From Brachypodius melanocephalos (Eukaryota > Chordata > Aves > Passeriformes > Pycnonotidae), in assembly GCA_013398615.1 (NCBI GenBank), contig VZSR01003282.1:6591872-6655871 (forward strand): a stretch of 64,000 nucleotides of DNA, read 5' to 3'. Under the pieces are notes generated by a model, which had not been told where the DNA came from, did not search any database, and was given only the letters and a program-made list of their open reading frames with translations. Shown one piece after another: positions 9,501-22,500 of this stretch (its first letter is position 1; each line of letters begins with the position of its first letter). Both the position numbers and the translations under genes were made by a program.

Positions 9501-12500
9501 AGTTTAAGCATTATCATATCTCAGAAAGAATTCTGATTTCTGGGTGTTTAAAGAAAATATGATTCTACTTTTGCACTCTAGACCCTGAGATACAAATAGG
9601 CGTTTCTGATAACATTCCTTACCCTGCCTGGCTCTGCTGCTTTTCCCATCTGCATCAGATTGTAATCTTCTGGAATGTTTTTTTCCATGATTTAATCTAC
9701 AAGCATTGCATAATGATGTTTGAAAAAACCCAAAAAAGTTTCTCTTCCTTCCTCGTCCCTTAGACTCTGAATATAGAAGCTATGAAGGTATTTGAGTGAG
9801 AAAAGGAAAGAGATGTTTCTGAAGAAAAGACATGACCCCTCTCTCCTTAGAATATGCATCTGGGCCTTCAAAACACAACCATTAATTTCCTCAGTGTTTT
9901 GTATTCAGGCCTGCCCCATCAAACAGTGAGCTTCAGGCTTCAGATAAGAGAGATCCATGTTAGGGATGGGACATCCTTTGAACAGGGAGAAATTCCACAG
10001 CTATTAGAACACTCTTCCTTACACCACAGGCACAGGAACTACTTTTGGATCCTTCAGATAAAGAAGAGTTCAATTATATTTCCTGTGCTAATCTACCCCT
10101 CTCAAGTCATGTTTTGGGGAAATAAGCTTTACAATAATGGCAAATAAATACTTTAAAATTAAAAAAATATAGTCCATAAAATGTCTTTCATAGGGCATAT
10201 TTTTTAGTAAGTGATAATTAATGCTTTACTGGAAGGTAGTAGTTTGAAATCATGGAGAATGTTTTCATGAAACAAGCTCCAGAATCCTGCCACTGCTAAG
10301 CAAAGCCAGAGGAACTGCTACTACTGCTACCCAGTTTAAAGGGACATCTTGCTGTTAGCTTCAATTAAATTATATCTCTATCAACTTTTGGTCAATATAT
10401 CACAGGTGGTATTCCAGAAATCTCCAGTATAGCCTATGGCTGTTAGTGCTCTGTGGGTTTCCAATATTGGCAATATGCTGAAGATTTGTTATACACTCAC
10501 TCATTTACATTTGCAGGCAAAGCAGGTAAGCCTGCAGTGACATTGAGGTTTTAGAGCTTTGTATTCAGGTGAAACAGTTAGAAAATATTAACTTCATAAC
10601 AATTCTCTCAGGTGAGAATTATAAAAGATCAGTTATAGAAAATAATATCTTTGTAATTTCTGCCTGGAGTTTAAAAACCAAAACATACCACCCAAGGAGG
10701 ATATACCTTTTACAGTTTCAATATAGTTTTATACTACCTTGTTGTCTCATCTGTTGTACAAGTGATGCTACTGAATTTTGAGTTTATAAAGTTTTCTTAT
10801 CAAAACACCACAACTCTGAAAATCAATTTGGTTTGAGATAGGAGAACTAAAGATTGGAACTATTTTTTTTTAATAACAGATGCATTTGTCGTGTTTTCAT
10901 GGCATTAGCAAGGATATTTTACTCTATATGTGGTTATAAGATGATAAGATAGACAATAGTTGAAGAACAAGGTGGAGCTCTGTGTCCTTCTGGTTTGCTG
11001 TGCAAGAAGTCAAGACCAAAGTTATTGCTGCTATTGCCACAGTACTCCTGTTTAGCATGAAAACAAACTGCAAAATTCATAATATTGAAGGAGTGCATTT
11101 ATTTGGAGTATGTTGCTTAGCTGTCGCATAACACCCATGTCAGACTGTTTTCTGTTAAAAGAGAAACAGTTCTTTCTGAAGAACATTTTTCTTTGTGTGT
11201 CATAAATCCTTAAATCCTTTAGGGTTTGGTTAAACAGAACAGTTTTACAAAGTGTAAGAATGTGAATATTTCATGGGTTTGATTTTCTCCATGAGTAAGT
11301 TTTTTCCTGCTGAATTTTGCATTTAAGCATAACTAGTTGAAAAATAACCAGTGAAAGAAACTAAAAAAACAGGAAGGAATGGGATTTTTCTCTGTCTTTT
11401 ATTAATTTCAGGTTGGAATATACAAAGAAAACTAGTATGAAAATTCATAGTAAAATTTAAAAAAAGTACTTTGATGGAATTCAAGCACCTATTTTTAATA
11501 TGGATAGAAATGAAGATATGAAAATATTTCTTTGTTAATATTTGCAATTTATTATTTGGCATGTGAAGGAGGTAGCTTAGACAGGCAGTGATATTAAAAA
11601 GCCTCATGAAAGGATTGATTGTGTCTCAAGTTTTCCTTACAAAAGTTCTTAAACAAAAAAGAAAAATGGAAAAACCTCAAACCACAAATAGACCCAAAGC
11701 CAGGCTTTTAAGTAATCTGTGTGGGATGAGGGGAGTGTTAGAACATATCACTGCCACCAAGGCCACGTTGGCTACTCTATTCACTGGGGTGTTCTTTGAA
11801 AATAATAAAAGCCCTATCCTTTGCCTGATCCAAACTGTCCAGTTGCCTCCCAGGCCCTTTTGATCAGGAAGAAGTCAATGTTTCAAGCTGTGCTCTTTAT
11901 TTATGTGGATAATTCCCAGCCTGACGGCACACGTGGTTCACCCTTACAGCTGTGGTGGCATTTAGCTGAGGAGATTGGAGAACAGAATATCTTTTTGAAG
12001 CAGCCTGCATTTATCAAAGCAGAAGTTTTTGTTTTATTTAAAATGAGGCTTTTGCTTCTGAAAGCAAGTTGTGGTGAAGTGCTTCAGTGGTGGCTGGTGA
12101 ACTGTGCCCTGCTGCTTTCATTCTGGTCACACGCTCCTGCAGGGCTCTGTAGGATGGGCTTTAATGGCACCACTTTGTTGTAATAAGGGGAGAGTGTAAT
12201 GTAATGAATTGCTCTGGGGCGTGGGAGGAATACCTTCATCTGCCTGCAGCTGGACTGGTGGCATGGGCAAAAACAGAGTTCAGCTGGAGACTGCTGAGAA
12301 GCGTGCATGTGTTATCTGGGGCTGGGAGCCAGGAATTCAGGGGTTAAGTCTGACATCTGCCACCTCTAATCAATCCCTAACTTGGTTTAATAAATTTCTA
12401 ATTCAGTTTTCTCATTAACAAAACTCTGATTCAGTTTTCTTGTCAATAAATTGGGTGTTATAGCAATTTCTTACCTCATAAGCATTCCAGTCTGTTATTA

Positions 12501-13282
12501 GCATGAGTCTGTGGCTTGCTTTGATATCTTCAGATGAAAGGTGTCAGAGAACATGACGTTGTAGCAGAGCTGTGAAAAGTCTGCAGCAGCAAGGCGGGAG
12601 GGGAACCCTTCATGTCTGGGAATTAAATTCTGGGTATAGCCCTGACTTCTTTTTCTTGCTAGTTGGCTGTGACATTCACAGTGTGTCCGACCTCCTGTGC
12701 GACAAAACGTAATCCAGCATTTCAAAGTGAAAAGTGGCGTTAAAAACATTGCCTTGTCAGATGTCGGCTGATGTTCTAACTTTTGTAGCCTGAATATTTT
12801 TTTCCCACCTAAAAGCTGCTGCCAAATTCCTTTGGAGTCCACAATTATTTTCAGTCCTCTTAAAACTTGGATTTTGATTTGTGTGCTAGTTTATGATTCA
12901 GAATTTTGTTCAGCTGGGTACACTGTCATGGAAAAGCCCCTGCCAAGGATTTAATCTGGAGCTGCAAAAATACAGTTCAGTGTTAGAAAATGCACCCAGA
13001 ATGTGAGCTTCAAGCAAACAGGTTTTTGGAGTTTTTCAGAGGCAAGATAAAGCATCCCTAAAATCCAGTGCATCCAGGGGAGAGTGAGTCAAGGAGAACA
13101 GTTTAATAAAGGTGACAAGTGTGGGATTTTGAAGTAGAAGACAGAATACGGGGAAGAACAGCAGTGAAGCACAGGTTGTGTTTCTAAGTGCACAGGTGAA
13201 GGTTTGCACATTCATGAGGAAAACCATAAGAGATGGAATTGACATAAGGGCTCAGTAAACAGAATTCTAAGACAAATTTATT
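6581..13282. other. Intron after the exon, no recognised gene
   Basis: AT-rich unique sequence. An open frame of 69 codons follows an acceptor-like TTATTCAG at 6708-6715 and ends at 6925; it is treated as a finding, not a gene. Other open frames are short (for example 9854-10147 and 11821-12183) and unrecognised. An imperfect 28-base tandem duplication is visible at 12401-12456, where ATTCAGTTTTCT is repeated. No transposon was recognised. Confidence 0.4.
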
Positions 13283-13370
13283 CATAGCATCATAGGATGG
13301 TTTGGGTTGGAAGGGATCGTAAAGATCATCTTGTTCTAAACCCTCTGCATTTTCCTCATGGCAAGGTTAG
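13283..13370 (-). mobile_element. CR1 LINE 3'-end fragment, minus orientation
   Basis: The copy begins with CATAGCATCATAGGATGG, a diverged CR1 tail repeat, and continues through TTTGGGTTGGAAGGGATCG, AAAGATCATC and the diverged TTCTAAACCCTCTGC block. Similarity fades after about 13365 near CATGGCAAGG. It is the reverse complement of the CR1 3' terminus, about 85 bases long, non-coding and truncated. Confidence 0.85.
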
Positions 13371-15360
13371 TATCACAATTCTGCGGATCTGTCAGTTAGG
13401 ACTTCTATTCCACAGACTGGGCAGATGACATGCTATCAACTGTCTGCATAATAGACAGTCCTGGAATCTGACTGGAGCTTGGTGGAAAAAGAAAATCCCA
13501 GTGGGGTCTGGGTGTGTAAAAGCTATCTAAAAGGGACAGAGTCTGTTGTGCATACCCAGGGCTTTTAATACCTGGACATGGAGAAAACGGAGATATCTAT
13601 AAACATAGTCCCAAGAGCACAGACCACTCTGAATTTGTATTTTTAATAAAGTGAATAATGAGACAAGAGCTCTGGTGTGTTAGGCAGAAGAAAAGAGCCA
13701 ACCAAATGGGTCAGTTTACAGCAGAAACTGCTGAGAGGTGAGGAGAAAAGAGATACTACTGATATGGGACAGCAGTGTTTAGGTTTGATATTAGCATTCC
13801 AATAGTACTAATAATGTGGGGAGCTGTGGTCTGTGTGGATTTAAGGACATCACTTACCAACGCAGTAGTACTTCTAAGGTACTGGGAGTAGAATTTACAT
13901 CAGCTTGGAGAAAGAGCATAGTCACTAGTTACACTAAGAGAGATAATGGAGCTTCCATGTAGCAGTGGTGGAGGTGACTGGTTGGGACTGCATTTGCAGA
14001 AGAGGGATTTGAAAATGAAGTGTGTAAAGCACTGGACATCCTCACAGGAGTTGGTTACTGTAAATCTCATTTATAAACTCTAGAGCAGCCTGGCGAACCT
14101 TGCATCATAATTAAGAAACAGAGGCTGTGAGTTCAAAAGCACTCAGTGAACCCAGGGAATTATGTTAGAGGTAAGTGCCAGGTCTAACACAAAGAAATGG
14201 TTCTGCTAGGTACCAGTGCCACAGAAAGAACTGAAATTTGTTCTTGTGGTGATACAGTGACCTATTGCTTTGATTAAAGCTTGCACCAGTAGAAACCAGT
14301 GATCCTTTTCAGGAACTGGAGATGTGGATAAACAGTGAGCAGTGGAGAGATGCCTGAAGAGAGACAAGAAATAAAAAGCTCACAGCCCTGAAAACAAATA
14401 ATGCATGCAACATGTTGTTCCTGAGCAACACTTCAAATTACATTCCTACTGGAATATACCTCAATGGCTTATTGATCAAAAGCACTGACTCCAACACAGG
14501 CAGGAGTGCTCTCTGAGAGAGGAACTGTTTACCATTTGTTGCTGCACTTCAAAAGTTACATCAATAGGTGTATGGGGCGACATGGTGACAGCTGAAACAG
14601 TACCCACGTCCCCAGAGATCATGCTCTGACAAACTGCTGGCTGCTGCTTTCTCATGTCTTTGGCACATAAACTTCAAGTGACAAACACAAGGGTTGAAGG
14701 TTAAAATAGAAGCTTTAAAAGAAATTTATGCAGCTGATCTACCCCTTGCTCGTTGTCACAGAACTGGATGCAAAAGTGAAGGAAAAGTAAGTACAGAGAA
14801 CAGAAAAGATTGTTTTACTTGGGTCTGCAAATTAGCTGGCAGATGGACTGGGAAAAAAGAGAGGGTAATCATATTCTGTTGCCTTCTAGAAAAGTTGGAA
14901 AATTGGCCTATGTTGTTACAGAATCTCAGTAATTTCACTGTCAGACTTTTGACATAAAAATATTAAATTCTCAACGACTCCTAATAAGCTTTTAAAGACA
15001 CTGATTTAGCTGCAGAGGAGGAACTAAAAATGAAAATGAAGGAAAAAGCAAGAGATAAATGCATGAATTTTGAGAGTTATTGAGGAAGAAAAGTTCAGCA
15101 TGGTACAATAGAAAATTTGGGTGTTACAAAAAGAAAGGATGTTAAGTGTTTAAATTGACAAACTCCAGAAACTGAACTTTGTGTATTTGGTGGTAATTTC
15201 TAGTTGCAGGTGTCAGGGATTGGAAGAAAAAAGTCGTAGTTCTATCTTGATGCAGGGGAGACAACTGTCCTGAGACTTGGGACATATTAAGGAGAAATCT
15301 TGCTGTGGAACTCTTTGATAGTAGATTGTTATTTTGGATGGAACCCCCTGTGTTGATTTG

Positions 15361-15620
15361 GAGGAGGTTGATGATTTGCAGCGTGCACGCCGGGCTCTGC
15401 TCCCCAGGGTTTTTGGGAGGAGCTGGCAGGTGCCTGCCCTCTGGTCCAGAGCCAGCTCAGCAGCCTCCTGCCTGCTCCTGCCTTTTCCCTGAAGGACAGG
15501 GCTGCAGGCAGGGAACAGGAGCTCCAGGGCTGTGATCCTGGCTGCCATCTCGGGCTGCTCTCTCCCTCTGCCCTGCCCCACCAATTACAGAGTGGAGCTG
15601 TGACAGATGTCAGCCCAGCC
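15361..15620. other. GC-rich patch with overlapping open frames on both strands
   Basis: About 260 bases are markedly GC-rich (runs such as CAGCCTCCTGCCTGCTCCTG) between AT-rich flanks. The frames at 15213-15584 and 15329-15670 on the minus strand and 15305-15535 on the plus strand are open at the same time, which is expected from base composition. CpGs are few (GCACGCCGGG near 15385 and TCTCGGGC near 15550). It is not a convincing CpG island or exon, and it does not resemble the CR1 3' end. Confidence 0.3.
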
Positions 15621-17946
15621 CCAGAAGAGGAGAGGTCACTGAGAGCTTTGGATTTAAGGGGAGTGTGCACACATGCTGGGTGTGTGCCACACGATTATGT
15701 GCCTTGTGTGACATGAAGGCTGCCTATCATCAGCCTAGCCAGGGATAAGCGGCTACCAAGGGAAATGGATATTCTGGGCACCCTTATCTAACTCCAAATG
15801 CAGCAGTGTAATTGGACACTTTGCCTGCCCAGATGTTAAGAGCAGAAGGCTGCCTGTAACAAGAGATCTGAAGAGATTGGGGTTAACTAAATAGGGATTT
15901 TATTGACAAACCTTTAAAAATGCTTCATGCCTTCAGCAATTAAACATAACACATGTCCTGAGAAGCACAAGTCTCCTCTGTGTCTCCCAGTTGCCTGGTT
16001 CAAGTAGAATACAATCCTGGGGAGATGAGAAAGGAAAAATTATGCCCTGTGCTCTTTTATAGTGTTGACATAATTCCCTACCCTGCAAGACCAAGGATAA
16101 ATAGTGAATCTAACTCTTGCTAGGTCAGTCACGGTGTCATCTCAAATGTCCTATTTTGAATATTGTTGCATCCATGGAAGAATCTAGATTTCTTTATACA
16201 GACTTGTGCACATGCCAATATACAAAGGGAATAAAATAAATCTTTGCAAGAAGATATGTAGGAATTTCCAGGTTGTTTTGTTTTACAAATAGATATAGTA
16301 AACTTTCACTCGTTTTCTTGAATTTTGCTAATTTTGTCCACTTACAGTGAATGTGAGAGAACCTCAAATCAAAATTACTGCTCTAAATTGTTTGCAAACC
16401 AGTATTTCCAGCCTGTGTTAAAATTTTTTGAGATTTTTATATTTTGGTTCCAGCTGAAAAATTCTGGTTTTGTTCATATTATATATATATACTTTTGTGC
16501 TTATACATGAATCCATATATATACTTTTGGTTTCCTTGCTCATTTAATTCCATAGCTATGATAGATGATGCACACTAAAACTGATGACGTATAATGTTTT
16601 CCTTCACAGCTTTACAATTTTGATCTTTAGATAAAGTGTGCCTTTCTGAAAATTTCACTTAAATCACTATGTGTTTTGCCTTTGTGGAATAAGTGTTTCC
16701 TCATTAAAAACCAAGCTGCCAAAGAACCGGCTGAATTTTCCACACGGAAAATGTTCTGCTTCGTGCTGTCAAGAGAGCCATGCAAAACTCTGCAGTGTAA
16801 ATGTGTCTTTTGCTCGGGACCACTGGAGGCAGGGATATTTGAGGGTGGGTACCCCGATTCCAGACATTTTTCTGTTCTAGGGAGTCTGTAGATGCTTTTT
16901 GAGCTCTGATTGCTGGGAATGGCTCTGCTGGCAGCTTGCTCCTGCCTCTGCTGCTGCACCTCTGAGCCTGCCTGTGTGCTTTGGCTTTCAGGGCCTGGTG
17001 TGACCCAGATAGGAAATGAGCTGGGATCATTGCAAGGCATTTAAAATAATTGGGTATCAACAGCTGGCTTTATGGGAAGCTAACAGTGTAAATCCTGAGA
17101 GTTTTTATGATTTCAATGGGTATTTTTCCGAGCGTATAAAGCAGATCCAAGTAATTTTGGCTGGGAAACAGTTTCCCAACTTATTTCTGTAATGATACCT
17201 TAGAGTTTTTCATTATAGTGAAAATCTCTAGTAGGTCTGAAGGGAAAAATTACCTCCACTGTTTCCAGACACCCAATATGTTTTCTCTGTGCTTGAATTT
17301 ATGAGTTTTGGCAAAGATAGCTCACAATATGATCAGGTTTCAGGGTAGTGGTTTCTTGCACTGAATCCCAAACAAAAGTGTAACTGTTCATAAGGTTCCA
17401 ATGTGTCTTTGGTGATGTAAAAATACAGGACATTGCTCTCTAAAATCTTACCAGTCTGTTTTTGTCTTAGTGTATTATTTACTATGCAGCGTATTGAAAG
17501 AATTTTTTGAAGTACAATTTAATTCTCAAGTGTTTTCAAAGTTTTTACAGCATAAATTGCAGTCCCTGTCAAAAAGAGCAAGATTTGACTGTTGATGACA
17601 ATTATTCTGTTTCTACTGCTTTATAAGTAGATTCAAATATAGCTGTTCATTAAAGACCTTTCCTGGAAGACAAATGCTTGAACCAGATGACTGAGAGGTG
17701 TAATGCAGAATTCCTCTCAGATTGGGACATTAGGCTGGGTCAGAACAGATATTTCCATCCTGGGAAACTTATTTCAATGCTTTGACACTTTGGTTTCAAT
17801 TAATTTTTTCTTAACTCATAAGTGTTGAAAATATCTCCTCTTAAACTGATTTTACGTTCTTCCCATCTTTGTTGCATCTTTTGTGGCCTTAAACACACCA
17901 CGCCTGAGAGTGCAAACAAAAAGCGTCTGATTCATAGGAAGAAGGG

Positions 17947-17965
17947 GTGTGTGTGTGTGTGTGTG
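17947..17965. repeat. (GT)n microsatellite
   Basis: An uninterrupted run of GT dinucleotides, about nine and a half units, preceded by GAAGGG. It is likely length-polymorphic. A shorter TG run lies at 57086-57098. Confidence 0.9.
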
Positions 17966-19421
17966 CATTAATTTAAATTGTTCCCAGAAATGAAAAATTT
18001 TCTGTTATCCTAAAGGAAATGTTATCTTTTAAGAATTGCATTGTCATTGCCCTTCAAAAATTCTGATTGTTGTGGAAACTGCAGTCTCCTCTGGAGTAGT
18101 CTACAGAAAATTCCTGAATAGCTTTACTAAAGCTGTAAAAGATGCTGTTTTTACCTTTAACCAGTCTATCTATTGCCTTACTCCACTGAGAAGAAACCTC
18201 AGTGGCACTGATTTGAGAGATATCTCAGACAGGAAAGTGCACACTCCATGTATGTTAAGGTGATAGAATCTGACATTCCAAGTTCTTGCATCTTACCTCA
18301 TTCATGTCTCTGACATGCCTGGAACTCTGGAACTCAATGGATTTGTTTTGATGTGCATTTATATGACACAAAAATCAAGCTAATGTCCTCCATTTATTCT
18401 ATAGGTATTTTCTTTCAAACGTGTTTTAGTTATCAACTAGCATGTCCTGCTTCTTTCTCCTGCTGTTACTGAGGGTTGGACAGGAGATTTCTCTCATGTT
18501 GTGTCTTTGTAGATTGGATCATCTCGTGATACTGAATCATGCTGGTTGTCACTGGCAAAGCAGCAGGTTCCTCCTAACCCTCTTCCCTGTGTGGTTGTGT
18601 TTGATGGGATTCTTATATACTTTCCATCCACCTTGTAATCTCAGTTTCATCTGTGACTTCAAGCTTTCCTTTGAGCACCACATCAACTACATTGTCAAGG
18701 CTTTTTTTTTTTTCTTTCCTATCTGTGTAGGAATCCAGGAAAAGCTCAGGTCTTGCTGCCTCAGCAGGACACAGAGGGTCTGATTTATGTCAGGATAACA
18801 GCACAGGTTGAATTATTGCAATAGCTGGTTCACAGCCTCCCAGATTGGCTGCTACATGGTGTTCTTAAGTTTGTGCAGAATTCACTGTGTGCTAAAGGAC
18901 ATGCAGTTAAATGTGTCTGAAATCGGCACACCACACCTGTACAAGGCAGTGAATTATGCTGGAATGTGGCATTGTGTACATCTAAAAGGTTTTAACTATG
19001 CTTCCCTCCCCACATGCCCATATCCTGGGATATCCCAGTGTCTGTGTGACATATGAATGGATTTAATGAATATAACACCTCACTACAGAGATTGGCTCAC
19101 AACCCTCACTCATTGTCCTTGAGGGACTTGGACACTGCTGACGTCGTGTTGCTGCTTCCCTCTGGAGCAGAAACTCGAATTCCTTTCAGAGTCAGTCCTA
19201 AGCAACCTGGAAATTTTCTATGACAGAGGTTATTAATTTCAAAGGAATTAATTTTTTTTTGATTCACCAGTTTTATGAGTATAATATTTTGATTTATAAT
19301 TGCTTAGTTCTGCTGGTTGTTAATTGACTGATGAGAGATGTATTACTTTGGGCATTCCACTTTGGGTACTTTGTTTACAGGAATGTTGGAAGTCTCGAAC
19401 CATGGGTCCCATTAAGCTGTT

Positions 19422-19580
19422 CAGCACCAGGGATTGTACCCCTGTACCTGGCACTGATGGAGCTGTACTTCAAATCCTGTGATCACTTTTGGGCCACTGG
19501 CTAAAAGAAGGATCATTGAGGTCTTGGAGTGTGTCTGGGGAAGGGCAATGAAGGTGGTGCAGAGTCTAAAGCACAGATCC
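19422..19580 (+). mobile_element. Internal CR1 LINE fragment (end of ORF2 region), plus orientation
   Basis: The sequence follows the CR1 region just upstream of the usual 3' end. It starts near CACCAGGGATTGTACCCCTG. It continues with GGCACTGATGG, CTTCAAATCCTGTGATCACT, TTTTGGGCC and AGAAGGATCATTGAGGTCTT. It ends near GGAAGGGCAATGAAGGTGGT and GCACAGATCC. It is diverged, with several indels, and lacks both the downstream 3' end and the reverse transcriptase core, so it is a dead fragment. The minus-strand open frame over it is a shadow. Confidence 0.85.
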
Positions 19581-22500
19581 CCAAAATGCAGAAGGAGGGA
19601 GGGGCCATAAAATTTAATGCTAACCAGCACACATGCTCTCTTGCTAGTTTTACATATTACAGAAGAATTTTTCTGTCAGCCTTCTTTTCAAAATTAAGCT
19701 TTCAACTTGAAGCTTCAATGCAAAGGAGAAACAAAGCCTGATTTCACCCCCATATGCTTCAGAGTAAATCAAGCATCATTTTAAGAAAGTCAGCGAACCA
19801 AACTCTTATGGGATATAAATTGGCACTGATGATAATCAAGCTATTTCAGTTTATACTAAGTAAGAATCAGCAATAATTAAGAGCTGAACAGTCAAGTAGG
19901 TGTGACTAAAATCAGGTCAACAGACCAGAAACCTGAAATATTTCCTTTTGCTAAAGCTGTGTAAGGACAGCCTTGAGGCATTTCCATGAAGGGCAAGGTG
20001 ATGAGGTTTGCACAGACTGATGCTGGCCTGAGTGAAGGCAGGAGCCTGTGAAATGTCTCCTTTTTGTGAGTGGAAATCTCATCAGCATACTCTTTTCTCT
20101 GGTTTTCATGGATCTCCATCAGAGGAAAGAGTGTCAATAGCTTAAGATGGAAACCTTTTCAGTGTTTTGAATAGATTGCTTGGTTTGTATAGCAACTTCA
20201 GAAATGAAGGGCTCAGTGTAAGCATCCTTCCAATCATCCTAGGGATTCAGTCTGGGTTCAAATATCTCATAACCTGTGGTTATTGCAAGTCCTCTCCTAT
20301 GTCACTGAGAGCATGAATATTTTCATGCCTCAGATACACCATTCTTGTAACAACTTATGGCATCTTATCTAAACATCCCTTCCTCTGATGTACGAGTCAA
20401 GAGGACGAGGATCATGCAAGATATAAAAAGTGTTATGTTAAAGTTCTGTTTCCTTGAGGGAAAACTTATAAAGAGTGAAAATTACTAATTACCCATTTTC
20501 AGCTTCCTCAACAACCTTAACAACCAACATTTAACTAAAATTGAGGAGATTTCCTTTAGTGGAGGAAAGCATTTCTTAGATTAGTGGTGCTAGGTGAAAT
20601 CTGCTAAGTTGCCTTCTGATGTTTGTCTGCATTGGAAGGACATGCATCTTGTTGGATGGTGCTGCTTTTCTTGACCAAAAGCTTTGCCTGTCAAAGCCAT
20701 GTTCATGTTTGGTTTGCCAGTAAGGCATTTTTGGGCTCCTAAAGGGGAAAAGAAGGAGATCTGTAGTGGTCTAATTTCTCTCAGACATCAAGGCAGTTTC
20801 CTGTTCGCCTGAGAGTTCACAGGATGGAGCTGGGAGCTAAACAGATGTGACGCTTTCATAAAGCATCCCATGTTCTGCATTGATGAGGGAAGTCTATTCC
20901 AAGGCTCAGAGGAATATTTTGTCTTTTTGATTTCTAAAGTCCATTTCAGGAAGGCTGAAAAGTAAAGAAATAATGCAACAATGAAATGGTTAACTTGGAC
21001 AAGCTATCTTGACTTGAAGAAGTCAAGGCACTGGTGTTGCTTGGCTGCTCAGCTGGTGTTAAATTTTCCCATTTTGTGTGCACACAGGATGTGTCAGAGC
21101 CATGTGGCAAGGAAGGCAATTAGTTGTGCAGAGGAGATAAGCCACCGGCTGGTGCCTGCTGTGTATACTTAGGGAAGAGTCAGGTAGAATAACTGTGCTG
21201 CATTTCCACCTGCAGTGCTCCTCAGACCCCCTAATTTCTGTGTGCTTAGTCCGAAGATTTCCTTAAGAACCAACCTGATTTACAGGCAGCCTGGGTTTTA
21301 CACATTGCATGGGAGAGGGAGTTTGCACAGATTGAAAGAACAAAGCACAAGGCAGTGCTGGATCCACTGAGCGCAAACATGCCTCAGTGAATAGCACTCC
21401 CTAAGCTTATTTAGCACCATACACTGCAAAATGCGCTAAACAAAGAACAAATTGCTGCTCTAAAGAGCTTCCAGTCATAAGAACCTGAATCCATATGATA
21501 CAGTGAATAATCTGTGCCAGATAAGCCCTCTAGCTGAAATGTTCAGGAGAAGTTCTTAATTGGAAGGAGCAAGGGGGTGTAAGTGGGAGTTATGTGTATA
21601 TCATTAGCAAGAGAACAAATGTCTCCAGCTTTAACTAATTGTTGACTACAATAAATTAAAATAAAAAGGAACAAACTGACACTTGATTTGAAGGCTGAGA
21701 TGAGTGTTAATTTGAATTTTCTTGATGTACCTGGTTTGTTTCATAGTCTAGAGATTAGTTAATTGAACTCTTTGTGCCTTTTTTTTTTATTTTAAGAAAT
21801 GTGAGGTTTTAAAAATTACGGAAAAAAAACCCAAACAAAAAATTCCAAATCCTTTTCAAGTCAGACACTGTTAGAATTTGATATTCTGTGACTTTGAATG
21901 GGGTTTGGCTCATCTTCCCAAACATCCCCAGCTCAGCCTCAGCTTTTTTTCTATTCAAGCATTGCTTTCAGCTCTTCCTTCAAATATGTTGCTGCTGCTG
22001 GGTACCCTGTGATGCCTCTGAGGTGAAGATCTTTTTTGAGGGTGACTTGCTGTCATGGAAGTTCAGCTTTTCCAAACTGCAGAGTGGGTGGGGAAGAGGA
22101 TTTGCTCACCCAAAACTTCCATGCTGGTGGTGGTCTAAGGAATGCATATACTGTTCTCATTTACTGAAGCTCAGCTTTGACGGGAGGGAGAGTTATGGAA
22201 GGATCCAAGGCAGGAAAAATACATTTAAATTTGAGCCCAAAGCCTTGACTCTGCCATGGTCAGTGTAGCATTGCATTATTGTGCTTTGTTGAGGCATCAT
22301 GAGATCCTGTGTGGCAGTGCTGATTAGGCACCCGTTGAAATCAGTTTTAAGGAATGCCAGAGAAATGATAAGATGAATTATACTCTCAGTGCAAGTACGA
22401 GGATAGACCATTCACAGTTTGCTTTTTCATATTCCAGTCAGGTAAGAAATCTCATTTTCTAGTGGGAAATAGAATTAACTTCTCTAAGACCTCTTGAAAT

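Larger units (their letters stand above)
13371..19421. other. Intronic DNA between CR1 fragments
   Basis: This stretch is mostly AT-rich and unique. It holds the GC-rich patch at 15361-15620 and the GT microsatellite at 17947-17965, listed separately. Around 16483-16530 the short AT-rich motif ATATATACTTTTG occurs twice, 33 bases apart. The open frames at 16627-17040 and 16704-17060 (minus) and 18442-18783 (plus) are unrecognised and do not sit between convincing splice sites. Confidence 0.4.
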
